The notes below the pieces were generated by a model that was not told where the DNA came from, did no database searches, and saw nothing but the letters and a program-made list of their open reading frames with translations. The position numbers and the translations under genes were made by a program. From NCBI GenBank assembly GCA_036245805.1, contig BTRK01000001.1:35970758-36034757 (forward strand): a DNA stretch of 64,000 nt, written 5' to 3'. Position 1 is the first letter of the stretch. Each line of letters starts with the position of its first letter. Shown in pieces: positions 45,099 to 57,626 of this stretch. The DNA comes from Pristionchus mayeri (lineage: Eukaryota > Nematoda > Chromadorea > Rhabditida > Neodiplogasteridae).

Positions 45099-46818
45099 TC
45101 AGAATACGAATTCCTCCCTGCCCTGCATAACCATGTATACAGCCCATCTGAACTTCTCCCTCTGGGTCTTGTTAAACACTTTCTCGACGGGCACGTCCCA
45201 CTTCTTGCACCAGGCGACTGTGATGCGGGGGTCGAGGTAGTTGAGCTTCGAAGTGCCCAGAGCGATCTGCTTGTTCTCGTCCTAAAACATAACCAAATCA
45301 ATGTTAACGCTAGATGAGGATACTATTCTTCGATTGTTGCATTCCTAAAATATTTTTAAAAACTATATATGAAAAATTTGTATGTACAAATTTAGTTAAA
45401 CGCGGATTACCGGTGCCTAGCCAGCACATTTTATCTAAATAGTTTTCTGGCTATTATTGGGGTGTCCGGAAAGTTCGTATAATTTTTTGTTTTTATTTTT
45501 TATTCAATGCTTTACAATTCTCAGTGACCAATGTATGCCCCCTTCTTTCTCACTACCTCCCTGCGATTGGGCAGGGTCTCGATTCGTCTCTTCCAGAATG
45601 CGGGTTTCTTCGAGACCGCCCAGTTCACGAAAGCCCTCACAACTTCATCTCGATTCTTGAACTTCTTATATTTGCAGAAGTCAGAGAGAGAGCGGAAGCA
45701 GTGGTAGTCGCATGGGGAGAGATCCGGGGAATACGGTGGATGGGGAATCCTCTCGATCTTCAGCTCGTCCATTTTCTTCTGGGTCATCTTCGCTCGATGT
45801 GGGCGAGCATTGTCCATCAGAAGAAGAATTTTGCCCTGGTTCAGGAGTCTGGGAGGGACTCTGATCGCGACATCTTCCAGTTGTTCAGAGAAGAGGTCGG
45901 CATTGATGCTGGTGCCAGGGGCGAGGATCTCCCAGTAGATGGGACCGAGCACTGAGAAGAAGAAGCAGAGGAGTTCCTTCTTTCCGTGCTCTTCCTTCTT
46001 CGGAACGGGCGTGGGCTTCTCATCTACATCCACCCATTGCAGTCTCCTCGCAGGGTTATCGTACGTGATCCACTTCTCATCTGTAGCGATGATGGAATTG
46101 ACCCATTGAAGATTGGATCTACGATGGAGTAATTCGCGACAGACTTGAACACGATTTTTCAGCTGTTCGGGGGAGAGGTCATGGGGAATCACTTGTGGGA
46201 GTTTCGGCTTCTTCCCAGATCGATGAAGGATATCGGACACCGTTGATCTGGGAGTACCAGTATCCTTCTTCAACTCACGCACACTGGCCATGGGCTTGCG
46301 CTTCAGTGTGCGGAGAACGAGAGGCTGATCGAGGGAGGGAGGGCGTCCAGAATGGGGTTGATCATCGAGACCAAACTCCCCTTTCTCGAAGCGGGAGAAC
46401 CGCTTATAGCAGAAGGGTATGGAGGGGGCGTCAGCTCCTTCCGACTGGGCCAGGGCAGAGTGGGCCTCCTTCACGGATCGGCCAAGACGGTAGTAATGAA
46501 GTAAAACTGCTCGGAGGTAGAGATGGGAGTCCATCACAAGAATCAATGTAGCAACTAGGAGACTGATTAAATCCTCTCACTACTCAACTTCAGAATTATG
46601 CAATACATTGTTGACAAACAAATTGCGCAATCACTGCATTTGATCGCGAACTGACTTTTTTCCGAAGCATTATACGAACTTTCCGGACACCCCAATATTA
46701 ATATACCATCAAAGCACTCCCATCTCGGTTAATGAATAATGTTGCAGATTTATATCTCACGTTCGCTAGCATACCCTTTGTCAGCCCGAAGACTTGGCGT
46801 TAAAAGAAGCATTAAATA

Positions 46819-46851
<33 letters not shown>

Positions 46852-49800
46852 AACCAAAAAAATTAACACTAACCTTATCCGTTCTGCTGATCTTCAGCTT
46901 CTTGTACTGCTCCCTCAGTCTGTCCACTTTCTTCTTCGCCTTCTCCTTATTCGCTCCAGTAGCTTCCTTGAGTTCTCGCTGGAAAAAAATACGTGTTGTT
47001 TTACAAGAAATAGATGGATTAAAGATCATATGGAAATGTGTCTAATGAGAGCCTAAAAAAGAACAATGCAACATTGCAACTAGGGATGTCTATTTGGAGT
47101 TCAAACCGTTTTGACGTTCTTATTTCTCTATTATGTCTCCAAAACGGAGTTGCCGTAATCGGTGTCATTTCTCGACGGCGCGCCGAGTCAAAACCGAGTT
47201 GCCGTAATCAATTTTGATTTTCTAATATAGAGGAACAATATACAAAGGCAATTTGCAACCCGTGTAGTGTTATAATGCTGCATAGGCGGATGTTTTGAAA
47301 ATTTAAAAGATCAAAGATCACCTCTGCGGCCTTCAGATCTTTCTTCTTGTCATTTATCTTCTCTTCTAAATTCGCCATCGACTTTTCGTGGGTCTTCGGA
47401 ACGGCACGTTGATGGTTGCAGAGAATGGCCACCTCAACATTTACAAACTGTAAATCGACCCAATTTCAGCCATTTTAAATAGACCATAATTGAGAACATG
47501 AAAACAATGTTGTAATGGAATAACGCAATTCGCTGCTACTATGAAATGCTCTATGGTTCAACTAATTGAAAAAATATGTCCTACCTCTCGATTTGCTCTG
47601 TTGTAAGAGAGCAACTTCTCGTGAACGTTGTCATCGACTGGAATTATCTTTCAACGATAAAATGTGCGTCGATCGATATTACGTTTCGAGAAACGAAACC
47701 ACGATCTCATAATTGTATTCACTCCATTGCGAGTCAACAAAGCAAGATAGTGCAAACATAAATAGAAATGAACCAAAATTTCTTACATTTAATATTATAA
47801 TTCTATTTCGAAAACATATTAACCATTAGTTAGCTTTACAAGCTGTTCTTGCAGAGTGATCGACGCGTTGTAGGTACGGAAGACTTTTACGGTCAGACCT
47901 GATAATTGTTATTAATCAAAAATCAATGATTACCAACTAAAGAATAGGTACAGACCAGGCGCCAAAGATTGGAGATGCTGATTGAGAGTGGAAGTCTGAA
48001 AAAAGGATACTTCAACGTAACGGGAAGGGATGTAAACGTTTTTTCCCCACTGGTTGTGTAATCTGTTGATAAACTAATCAATAGCTGCAAAAATGTTACA
48101 TAGGACAACGATTACTGTGTTGAAATGCTCAAAAAATGGAATTAGTTACATACATCGAGTCGATCGAAGAGATCGTCTCCCGGACTCTTCTTCTCCATGA
48201 ACTTCTTGAGATTCTTGAAGACTTGACGATCAACGGGCACCTCAAATATTATCATCATCGATATCACGGATCTCCTGTAAAAATGGAGGAGCCGATGCGA
48301 CAAAAAAAAAGTTTTGGATCATGTATTTCACTGTAAACGTGAGAACTGACCAAAGTGAGGGCGGGGAGAACGCCTATCCACTTCATTCCTCGAAATTTGC
48401 ATGTTGAACGGAGTTATGACCTACCGCGTTGGAAGGCCTTTTCTCAGTCAGTTTTTGACCTACAGCGAGCAGATTTTTTCCCATCTGTTCGTAATAGAGA
48501 AATCTACAAATAAGTTCTGTTACGCTCCATGTGGTAATGACGTCTCACACAGTTTTATGCAAAAAACCGGTTTTCTCATCATAATATGCTAATTTTCTAC
48601 CTTTTCTGCTCAAAACATCTCGATTTTTATTCTTGATTCGGATTCCCCATCCCCGAAATGGGGTACGTACATAGTTCATTGGTCGTCGTAGGTCGAGGTA
48701 CATAGCGGCACTCAGTAGGGAGAATTTGAACATAGTGCAATTTTTGAATGATACATGTTTTGGTACGTATCTCCCCTCCAATTTATGCAAATGAAAGAAC
48801 TTATACCACTATTGGATACCTCTCCATTAGGTCTCCAACAATGACTCAGGGGTACGAAACCCTGAAGTTAGCCGTTTTCGAGATACGGAGTAAAAACTAG
48901 TTGTATTGAGCTGTTCTTCAGAAATTTGATGCGTAATGGTCCCAAAAGTCCACTATAATATTGTATCTTCTCGATTTTTATGATTGATTCGGATTCCCCA
49001 CCTTGAAATTGACTTATGTACATAGTTCGTTTGTCTTGACATGGGGATGTAGACATCGCTACTCAGTAGGGAGATCTAGGACTTGTAATATTTTTTGAAG
49101 AAAATGCAATTATCTGTGTGAGATCCTTGAAAAGGGTTTTTACTCCATATCTCAAAAACGGCTAACTTCAGGGTTTCGTACCCCTGAGTCATTGTTGGAG
49201 ACCTACTGGAGAGGTATCCAAAAGTGGTATAAGTTCTTTCATTTGCATAAGTTGGAGGGGAGATACGTACAAAAACATGTTTCATTCAAAAATTGCACTG
49301 TTCAAAATCTCCCTACTGAGTGCCGCTATGTACCTCGACCTACGACGACCAATGAACTATGTATCTACCCCATTTCGGGGATGGGGAATCCGAATCAAGA
49401 ATAAAAATCGAGATGTTTTGATCAGAAAAGGTAGAAAATTAGCATATTATGATGAGAAAACAGTTTTTTTGCATAAAACAATGTGAAGACGTCATTTCCG
49501 CATGGAGCGTAACAGAACTTATTTGTAGATTTCTCTATTACGAACAGATCGGAAAAAATCCGCTCGCTGTAGGTCAAAAACTGCCTGAGAAAAGGCCTTC
49601 CAACGCGGTAGGTCATAACTCCGTTCAACATGCAAATTTCGAGGAATGAAGTGGATAGGCGCTCTCCCCGCCCTCACTTTGGTCAGTTCTCACGTTTACA
49701 GCGAAATCCATGATCCAAAAAAAAAATTGCCGTAGGATGGTCTCATTTTCCTGCATTTTTACAGGAGATCCGTGATATGGAACTCAAAAGTGAATTCAAA

Positions 49801-52800
49801 TTAGAATCAGAGTGACATCATTTCAGACCGTTTCACAAAAAGAAACTCAGCGATCAGAATCATACCTGATTGAAATATCGGATGGAGTCCTTACCGAGAA
49901 AGTCGAACTCGACCACGTTTCTAAAATTATAATTTTCTTTCACTCTAATTTAATTTTAACTCACATTCCGCGGTTGATATCGCAATTTTGCCCAAACCAA
50001 TTAATAAAATAATAAAGTTAGAAAATTTTACTCTTTTTCATCCAATTGATGATGCAGTTTGATGTGCTCACAGCGGAGGGAGCAGCAGCCGACAGTGTCC
50101 GCTGCTTCGTCCACGTCCTTCTCATTACCTTAACAGTCTAGTTGGAAATTCAGGTCGTCGCATTTTTTTATACAGAAAATGCGTTATTAGTCGTTGCGGC
50201 GCACTGAACGAGATGCATTCTACTTTTCTACTTCATGCATACTCTAGAGCGGTACATATCCTAAGAGAGCCAAAAGTAACACTTGCAGCGTTTTCTACAC
50301 AAAAAAATCGATATTCAGCTCCGTAGCTCACCGGCTCTGAGTGCCAGCTTGTCGATGAAGTAAAGGGCGACGGCTCTCTGTCTGACTCCCATCTCAGTAC
50401 TCTTGAAGTCCTGCGTGTACACCTTTCGGATGTCTCCAACCATTTTCTTCAGTCGTCTTGCGGTCTCGTATTTCTCGTAGTCCTTCTCGCCCTGTAATCA
50501 ATTATTTGTTCCGACGATCAAGAGAGACGATACCGTGCTCTCTTCATTTTTGATTAGTCAATGCTAACCAAAATGTTTTATGAAAATCGATTTTTATTAT
50601 AAACAGAAACGATGTTAAAATTCTTCACGAAGACGCGAGAAAAGATAAAGAGTAAAATCGCTTAGTTTCCCTTCATTCGCCCTACATCTGAATGAATGAG
50701 GCAATGTTGATCTACCTTAATCTTGGAGGATGGATTGAGCATGATGTACTTGTTCTGCCCCAGCACATTCTCAGTCCAGGACACCAGCCAAGTCACTGTG
50801 CTGTCGTGCCTCACTTCCTTCCACTTGTGGCCACGAGGGGGAGAGGGGATCTTGCTGCCCCTAAACGAATTTCGAAATTGATTATTTGTTATACCAATCT
50901 GACCAGTACATGTAAAACACGCATCTTTTCCTTCTCGACTTTTCCTTTTTACACGCTTCGAAAGTGGGATAAATCAGTTCAAGTTTGTCACTTACTTAGA
51001 GCAATTGATGATGACATCCTCAGGCACGATCCTCTTCTTCAGTTTGCCCATTTTCGGATGACCGCCACGGCCACGGAACAGACCTGCACATTAGAAAAAT
51101 TTGCACCCGGTGTTTGGCACAGCACGGTCTCTGTATGCTAAGCTCTAGCTCGCAAGTAAACAAGTTTTAGCAGTGTGCAAAACAAAGAGCGTGTGACCCG
51201 ACTTTCGAAGTCATGCATCAATTAGCGTTCGGAAATCGAATCTTTTAATTTGCACACTGTCTCGGCAGGTCCATCGGTGAGATAATGTGGAAAGTAATGC
51301 AATGGTGAAATCCGAAATACGAAATATCTATCACAGTGAAATTACCTGGAGGTTCGATTCTGAAGTTGGCGATTTTCTCCTTGTGTCCGTCGATGAGGGC
51401 GAAGCCGTAGATCCTCATCTCTTCCTCTTTCTCCTCCTATAAATTTCATAATTTAGAATTAAATTGTTAATTTAAATGATTGATTAATCACGTTTCTATT
51501 GAATAAAATTTAGTTTTTTATAGTGTATTTTTACAAACCTTGATCTTCAATTTTTCTTCCTTCGTCATTGCCTTTCTCTTCTCGCTCTGCTCCTTGTAAT
51601 ACGCATCGATTTGACGAAGATCGCACTTCTTGAGATCGGTTATCAACTCCCTCTCCGACGGGGTCATTGACTGCAAATAGCAAATTAGAGTTCTTGAATA
51701 ATCCCTCGTCTGCATCTTCGTTATGCGTACTCTTTCGAGACTCAGCCTTACGAGAAATAGCTTAAAATGAAGAGAGTGTGTCCCGACTTTCAAACTCAAG
51801 TACCCTACTTCTTACAAGGGTTAGTGAAAAATAACACAGTCTCCTCATTCTACTGGCTATCCTGGTCTAAGAGTCGAAAAATGGAAAGATCATTTATGAT
51901 TTCACTCTAGGCGACACCAACCTTTCTCCAATCGTGAAAAAAGTTCTTGTTGAATATCTCATTAGTAGTGTACTCGTGATCGAGCATACGACCGTAGAAA
52001 CCAGCAATCTGAATATTCAGGATTCATTAGAGTTACAAATTCGAAACAATGCATATGTTTTGTGAAGAAAAAAATCGTTGCGGCTCAATTCATGAGCTAT
52101 ATTTGGTTCTTACCACCTTACACAATCTCTTGGCATGTTGAGTGGTGAGAGTTTCTTGGACTCTAATGAATATTAGGGTGTCCCATAATTTTGTATAATT
52201 TATTTGAAAATTTCTTTCTTTGAAGCAATGAATCTTACTGACTAATAGTACATACCATTTAGTTGGGCAATCGGTGCTCTTCAATTTCCGTGCTATATAG
52301 ATAAGGAATTTTAAAGATTACAAGAATGGTGCGATTCCGAAGTTGTGTATCAAAAATGACCAGACGTGAAATTCTTTCCTATGAAGAGACGTGACTCATG
52401 TTATAATGCCTAGTTACTTTGTTGTTGCCAAGTAACTTACTGGACATTATCCCGGCCTTCCAAAATCGCGCTGTATTTTTATTGCGAAAATCGCAATTTT
52501 CAGCGTGTTTGTAAAATTGTCATCGATTTTGGTACAAACAAAGGTTCCAAACTACAATTAATAATTCAAGGCAAATTTACATTGTAAAATGAGGGTGATT
52601 GATTAGCAAGTAACCGTGAAAATTTGAAAAATTCTGAAAATGACCTTCCCTCGACAATATTATAATGACAAGTTTTGCTGTTTTCCGGCGGTTAATGCAA
52701 AAAGATGCAATTTTAATGGCTCAATTGAAAGTATGATTGCTACCTCTAATTCACAATAAACCAGAGTGTTGCAACTTAAAAGGAAATAATATTACAAATT

Positions 52801-55800
52801 TTCAAAACATGGGCCAAAAAAAGCACATTTTTTACTATATCATCTTCACTAGGTAATATACAGAAATATCCTTTGCAACATATATTTCAGGTCTACCTAT
52901 AATAGATAGGAGTGGTGATTAGTTTCATTGACTTATGCTTCGTGTGAAAATAAATTCAGAAAAAATTATACGAAATTATGGGACACCCTAATATTCACTC
53001 TCACCTCCTCCGCATTCTCACTGAGTCGCACGACTTCGCCGTCGTACTTGAAATGGACGCTATCTGGAAGTCGCTCGTATGGAGGGGCGAAGAGCGGGCC
53101 CTGAAGATCCATATTTTAGATCTTTCATCTTGATGAATCGTCAAGGACCTATTTAAAACAAGGTTTCCATACTTTGTGGCATTTCGTAAGCATTAATGAA
53201 TGGAGTAAATATTTGTATTTTTTTGTATGTGTATCGGTATTTTGGAATATGCGTGAGATACCATGTGCGTGAGCGAATTCCACTTGACTCCATCCGGTTT
53301 CTTCTCCTCCGTCCACCACTCCCACACGTCTTCCTCCTCGACCTTTTTCTTCTTCTTAACGGGAGACTCACCTCCCTTTTCACTGGACGAACTCTTCTTC
53401 TCCTTATTTGCTTTCTACAATTTAGCAATTGTTTATTGGAAATTTTTCAATTAAAAAAAATCGCGAAACGTACGGCTTTGAAGGCTTCTTCATCTTTCTT
53501 CAAACTTTTCCTACTGGAGGAGGCGCCGTTCTTTTTCTCGTCTTTCTCCATTCGCACGCCCCACGGAATATCGTCTTCGTCGTCGGATTCAACCTTCTGG
53601 AAACAACGCATAGGAGAGACATAAAGTGAGATTGGGTGATGTATTAATAATGACACAAAAATCTGACTTGCTCTTCCTTCATGTTCTTCTTGACCGCGCT
53701 ATCGTTTCTCTTGTCACTCGGCTTATCCTTATTCTCCATTCGCACGCCCCACGGGATGTCGTCTTCGTCCTCGGATTCCTCTTTCTTAACCTTCACCGGA
53801 ATCTCGTTTGGTTTCTCTTTCCTCTCCTTTTTAACCTGCAAAGTACAATTCTAGTGAGGTAAACATCAGTTATATTATTTTAAAAAATGAAAACAATTCA
53901 TACCGGTGGTTTATAGTCCTCTTCTAAGTCTTCTACTTCTATCTTCACGCTTTTCCTTTTGGAGGAGGCACCATTCTTCTTTACTTCGATCTCCATACGC
54001 TGACCCCAAGGAATATCATCATCATCATCATCTGAGTCCTCTGTCTGAATACAACAGGTTAGGACAATAAAATATTTTTAAAATGTTTCGTAAATAGTAG
54101 GGTTGGCTTTCGAGGTCGCCTTGCAACGTTGCCAGCTCTTCCTCTCCCTGGATTTTGCAATCAAGTGAAGGAGAAGCGTTGCGATGTTAAAAATCACTTC
54201 AAATGTCGGATCTTTGCATGTTTTACAGTTGAAACTTCGACAAAGATCCGATATTTGCGGTTGTTTTCATCACCACATAACTCTATTCAATAGTTTCGAA
54301 AGCAGACCTGTTCGTCGTCCTTCGTCTTCTTCACCGGCGCATCGCTTGTAATTCCTTCCTTTCGACTCGGCAAACTCTTGTTCTCCTTCTTCTCATCATT
54401 CTTCATGCGCTCACCCCACGGGATGTCCTCTTCGTCATCCGATTCCTCAGTCTGAGAACAAAAAGGATATAATTTAGTCATCAAAATATTAATAAATAAA
54501 ACGGATATAATTTAGTCAATAACAATAATAACAAATACGGTGAAGACTACAACAAGTTTACAACGTTACAATCTAACTAGCGTTTGTGATACGATTCGCG
54601 AAATCAGAGGCGTTGCTCTCTACCTCGTTGCGTAGGATAACTCAACCACATTCTAGTGATGACGAATCGACGCGTGCTCGGCACTTCTTCGATATTTGGC
54701 CAATCTATCACCCTCCCACTCATTTCTAGGTATTAGGTTGGTAAGAAAGTTCTGTCGCGTTTCTCATATTTTACATTTTGGTTTATCCTGCCCTTCAAAG
54801 TTGATCAATCTTCATACGATCTTCAGTAATCTAATAGTGCTTAGTTACTCTTTCGAGAAATCGTTATCACAGTACTCTCCAATTACTAATTATGGCATAG
54901 TCGATTGCCAAATTAAGCGAAATTGATGATCAACCCTATGCTTTATTTGCTCATAGTTGAAAGAAGAAATGTGATATGGGCATAACTAACATGCTATTGA
55001 AGAGTGCAACAAGTGGGCATGTTTTTTATTGCATAACGTTAAGAACGCCCCATTATGCCAACTTGGGATCAACGCTAATTCTGAAAATTTCACTGAATTG
55101 AATTTTGTTGATAAGCATTTCTCGTCCCTGAAGATTTAGCCAGTGATCCAATAAGCTCAATTGTAGTGAGTAGTGAAGTACTCGGCATGATTAGTGCCAA
55201 CCCTAAATTGCAAAATGGTGTGCCTAACTGATCGTAAGCTACATTTTTTCAAATGATGAAACCGGAAATTGTTCTTTGAAATCAGCCTTTTTTGAAATCT
55301 GCAGCTCCCCACACATATCGAATACCGAATGTTATGCGATAATATGGATGTACAACTCTAGTGTTATCACCCTTCAAAGCATTATAAGCAATTGATATAT
55401 CTTATTCAAACGGCTGAGTTCAAAATATAACACCATAAAATCGTCATTTTCAGAATTTTTGAGATTTTATTTATTTGCTCGCTTTATATGTGAGATAGAA
55501 TCGACTTAAACGTGTTGATGTGTACTACTTACATCACTTCAAGTTATGTTAAATTGAATTTCCAGACGATTTATTCAGTCAAGAAAAAATGGAAAAATAG
55601 TACGCGACAGAACTTTCTTAACAACCTAATATATCTCGCTGATTATCGGCCACATAGCGATAGGGAAGGATGGGAAATGATAGGGGAAGAGGGGATGGGG
55701 CGGACCAAATACAGGAGAAGTGACGCGAGCTCTCCTCGTTTCACCCGCTCTCTCGATTTGTATGACCGGTGTGGAGGCACAAGAAATGTGCAGGGCCTAC

Positions 55801-55910
55801 TGGGAAACACTTCCACATACCTTGACTTCCTTGCTTTCCTTCGCAGCCTCTATGATCATACGCTGTCCCCAGGGCAGTTCATCCTCGTCCGAGCTATCCT
55901 CTTGTTTAAC
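45099..55910 (-). CDS. top-1: DNA topoisomerase I (22 exons recognised, 812 aa; first exon not found)
   Basis: Type IB enzyme that nicks one strand through a 3'-phosphotyrosine and relaxes supercoils in the nucleus. Exons (3' to 5'): 45099-45281, 46874-46978, 47322-47447, 47585-47637, 47824-47898, 47956-47995, 48154-48240, 49866-49920, 50032-50128, 50332-50491, 50716-50860, 50996-51083, 51346-51436, 51539-51670, 51922-52008, 53005-53100, 53262-53414, 53474-53596, 53668-53835, 53904-54044, 54308-54451, 55821-55910; all phases agree. The core starts near [15 protein letters not shown]. Landmarks are [37 protein letters not shown] and [20 protein letters not shown]; a Lys/Glu-rich linker follows. 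The active-site block is [18 protein letters not shown] (catalytic Tyr). The N-terminal domain repeats an acidic IPWG.RM motif over five exons. Exon 47322-47447 may start at 47432 instead. Confidence 0.95.
45457..46695 (-). mobile_element. mariner element, copy 1 (in top-1 intron)
   Basis: 1239 bp, flanked by TA (45455-45456 and 46696-46697), with inverted ends TTGGGGTGTCCGGAAAGTTC. It encodes one open transposase frame. Located in the last intron of top-1, in the same orientation as the host gene. Nearly identical to 61005-62246. Confidence 0.95.
45521..46546 (-). CDS. mariner transposase, copy 1 (341 aa)
   Basis: Cut-and-paste transposase for TA sites. The N-terminal helix-turn-helix region ([34 protein letters not shown]) binds the ends. 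The catalytic triad is in [21 protein letters not shown] and [15 protein letters not shown], i.e. the DD34D type of mariner. Length is normal for the family (about 345 aa). Relative to copy 2 it has substitutions near the C-terminus ([10 protein letters not shown] versus CKGKKFKNGD) and lacks one codon (a Trp) at NRREVV. The frame is intact; whether it is active is unknown. Confidence 0.95.
   Translation of the reverse strand: MILVMDSHLYLRAVLLHYYRLGRSVKEAHSALAQSEGADAPSIPFCYKRFSRFEKGEFGLDDQPHSGRPPSLDQPLVLRTLKRKPMASVRELKKDTGTPRSTVSDILHRSGKKPKLPQVIPHDLSPEQLKNRVQVCRELLHRRSNLQWVNSIIATDEKWITYDNPARRLQWVDVDEKPTPVPKKEEHGKKELLCFFFSVLGPIYWEILAPGTSINADLFSEQLEDVAIRVPPRLLNQGKILLLMDNARPHRAKMTQKKMDELKIERIPHPPYSPDLSPCDYHCFRSLSDFCKYKKFKNRDEVVRAFVNWAVSKKPAFWKRRIETLPNRREVVRKKGAYIGH
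48265..49774. mobile_element. foldback element with splice-site-like termini, copy 2 (top-1 intron)
   Basis: Length 1510 bp, target duplication ATAT (48261-48264 and 49775-49778). Termini CACGGATCTCCTGTAAAA and TTTTACAGGAGATCCGTG. The arms are long inverted repeats (about 48265-49000 and 49090-49774) with scattered differences. No transposase. It sits in a top-1 intron 21-24 nt upstream of the acceptor of the [11 protein letters not shown] exon. Apart from the first and last 18 bp I see no similarity to copy 1 (14161-15515), so the two share ends rather than interior. Confidence 0.85.
52173..52991. mobile_element. non-autonomous Tc1/mariner-type element in top-1
   Basis: 819 bp, flanked by TA, with inverted ends TTAGGGTGTCCCATAATTT. 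There is no transposase frame, only short chance ORFs. It lies in the top-1 intron between exons 53005-53100 and 51922-52008, about 13 bp from the donor GTGAGAG. Confidence 0.88.
54100..54260. mobile_element. possible third GGGTTGGCT element in top-1
   Basis: GTA then GGGTTGGCTTTCGAGGTCGCC, the same outer bases as the MITEs at 4906 and 12876. A matching right end is not evident; inside, CGGATCTTTG and CAAAGATCCG pair. In the intron between exons 54308-54451 and 53904-54044. Confidence 0.4.
54675..55735. mobile_element. nested elements: MITE split by a mariner-type element
   Basis: The outer MITE begins GGCACTTCTTCGATATTTGGCC at about 54680 and resumes at 55632, ending GGACCAAATACAGGAGAAGTG near 55721. 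Inside it, 54733-55629 (897 bp) has mariner ends TTAGGTTGGTAAGAAAGTTC and their complement, with TA on both sides and no intact transposase. The mariner-type insertion is therefore younger than the MITE. Both lie in the intron between the first two recognised top-1 exons. Confidence 0.82.
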
Positions 55911-57300
55911 CTGTTTAATTTTTTCGTGGACAGGTAGACAGAAAGTGGAACATAGTTTTTACATCTTCTAGATGCAGTTTGAAATAGGAGATATTCATTT
56001 CATCTACCAAAATGATAGAATAAACTCAACGAACAGTCTTATCCTGCACATCAAGGAGCTGTTCGACTTCTGCCATTTTATTGCCGATGTACTACTTCTG
56101 AAGAGAAAGGTGAGACTTTCTGAAATACCAAACACGATTAACGATATGAGTATGGGTGTTGCACGATAGTTTGTCACATTTTCCTTATGAGAAGTGAGAA
56201 GACAACCCAAAATACCACTATGTTCAGTGGGTTCCTATACAGGGTTCAGTGGGCTATTCGGGGTCACCTGGGACCAAATTATTCCCTCTGGGACGGTTAG
56301 GTCAGTCGCGTCTTTAAGCATTTTTCGAAATGAATGGGAGAGAGCGGATGAGGCTATGAGAGTCCAGCTAGATGTCGTGTGTATACACAATTATTACTGA
56401 AACAATATGAGAATGCAAGATAGTTGAACTGAGTTCATTAATCGTATTAACCGAAAATTAAGACAGTTCTCAATAGCAAACATTCAACGGCTACCGTATA
56501 ATTAGCAAGTCTCTGTATTATTACCCCATTTGATGCAAATTTAGCAAAATGTAGTGAATTTTAAGTGGTTATTGAATTTGAAGAGCGAAAATAGAAGACT
56601 TATATGATTTATTATGATAATTTCGTAAGGAATCACATAGAATCGGAGAGTTTAAAAATATGGAAAATTGGGAATCAAAGAGGGAGAAATTGAGATTGCG
56701 AGAAATGAAGTTTGTTTAAATGAAAAGCGGCTAAGTTATGTCGCGATTGACTACACCCTCTGGCACGGGTGGAGGATAAGTTAGCAGGGGACATTTGAGC
56801 AGCAGTGGAAAGAGTACACTTGAGCAATGGATAATTGAGCTACGGACATATGAGCAATGTACATTAAAGTAATGGACGTTCGAGCAGGATACCCCAGACC
56901 CCATACTACACAGCACGCAACACCACAAATGCAACACATACCGATCGGATGAATATAATAAACCCTCTGGGGCAGCTCTGCCGCCTTGACCGAGGGAAGA
57001 AAGCCAGTCCTCAATACTCATATGCCGCCTCTACCGCGTGCTTAGTTGGCCGCGTCTCCTCTGCGCGAATTCCAAGTTTGAACGCGTCTAGCGCGTAAAC
57101 ATTATACCACGGTTTGGTTTCGAATTTAACGACGTGAGCCTCAATCTCTTCACTTTTCCTTCATGTTTTACCAAATTCGTGACGTAGCCGAGCGATAGCT
57201 GAATGTATTATATTATATCCAACTGTATTATAATAGTGTTTAGTACAGTTTTACGCTTTCTAGACCATTCGGTCGGTTTGCAGAGCCAATTACTCGAATT
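55911..57300. other. region upstream of top-1 exons, no confident gene
   Basis: It should contain the missing first exon(s) and promoter of top-1 on the minus strand, but I could not identify them. A plus-strand frame at 55972-56169 (65 codons, LHIKELFDFCHFIADVLLLK) has no splice support or recognised homologue. At about 56785-56890 a degenerate tandem motif, TTGAGCAATGGA at roughly 20 bp spacing, occurs five to six times. Confidence 0.4.
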
Positions 57301-57308
57301 ATGTCCTC

Positions 57309-57622
57309 TAACATGGAACCGACCGGAACTCACATATCCCAAAATTCATGAAATATTCACAGAAAATTCAGCGCAAAATTCTGACCAGGAAATATCTTTC
57401 AAAACTTCCCATATATCATTTTGAAATTTTTATTTTGTGGGGAAAATGGGATTTTCAGTGCAAAAACGCATAAAAATGCATATTTTTGACCCTGAAACAA
57501 TATTCATAATAATATATGGGAAGTTTTGAAAGTAATTTCCTGGTCAGAATTTCGCGTTGATTTTTCTGTGAATATTTCATGAATTTTGGAATATGTGAGT
57601 TCCGGTCGTATCCATGTAAGGT
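57309..57622. repeat. 0.3 kb foldback
   Basis: 57310-57420 (AACATGGAACCGACCGGAACTCACATAT...) is repeated inverted at 57505-57620 (...ATATGTGAGTTCCGGTCGTATCC), with a loop of about 85 bp. The right end lies just before the ATG of the small ORF at 57627. Confidence 0.8.
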
Positions 57623-57626
57623 TTAG

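Noticed and set aside
45524..45955. Plus-strand ORF of 143 codons over the mariner (also 60940-61506)
   Set aside because: Shadow of the minus-strand transposase; low-complexity antisense reading without motifs.
53196..53624. Plus-strand 142-codon ORF
   Set aside because: Antisense to top-1 exons; its Leu/Ser/Phe-rich content is the complement of Lys/Glu codons.
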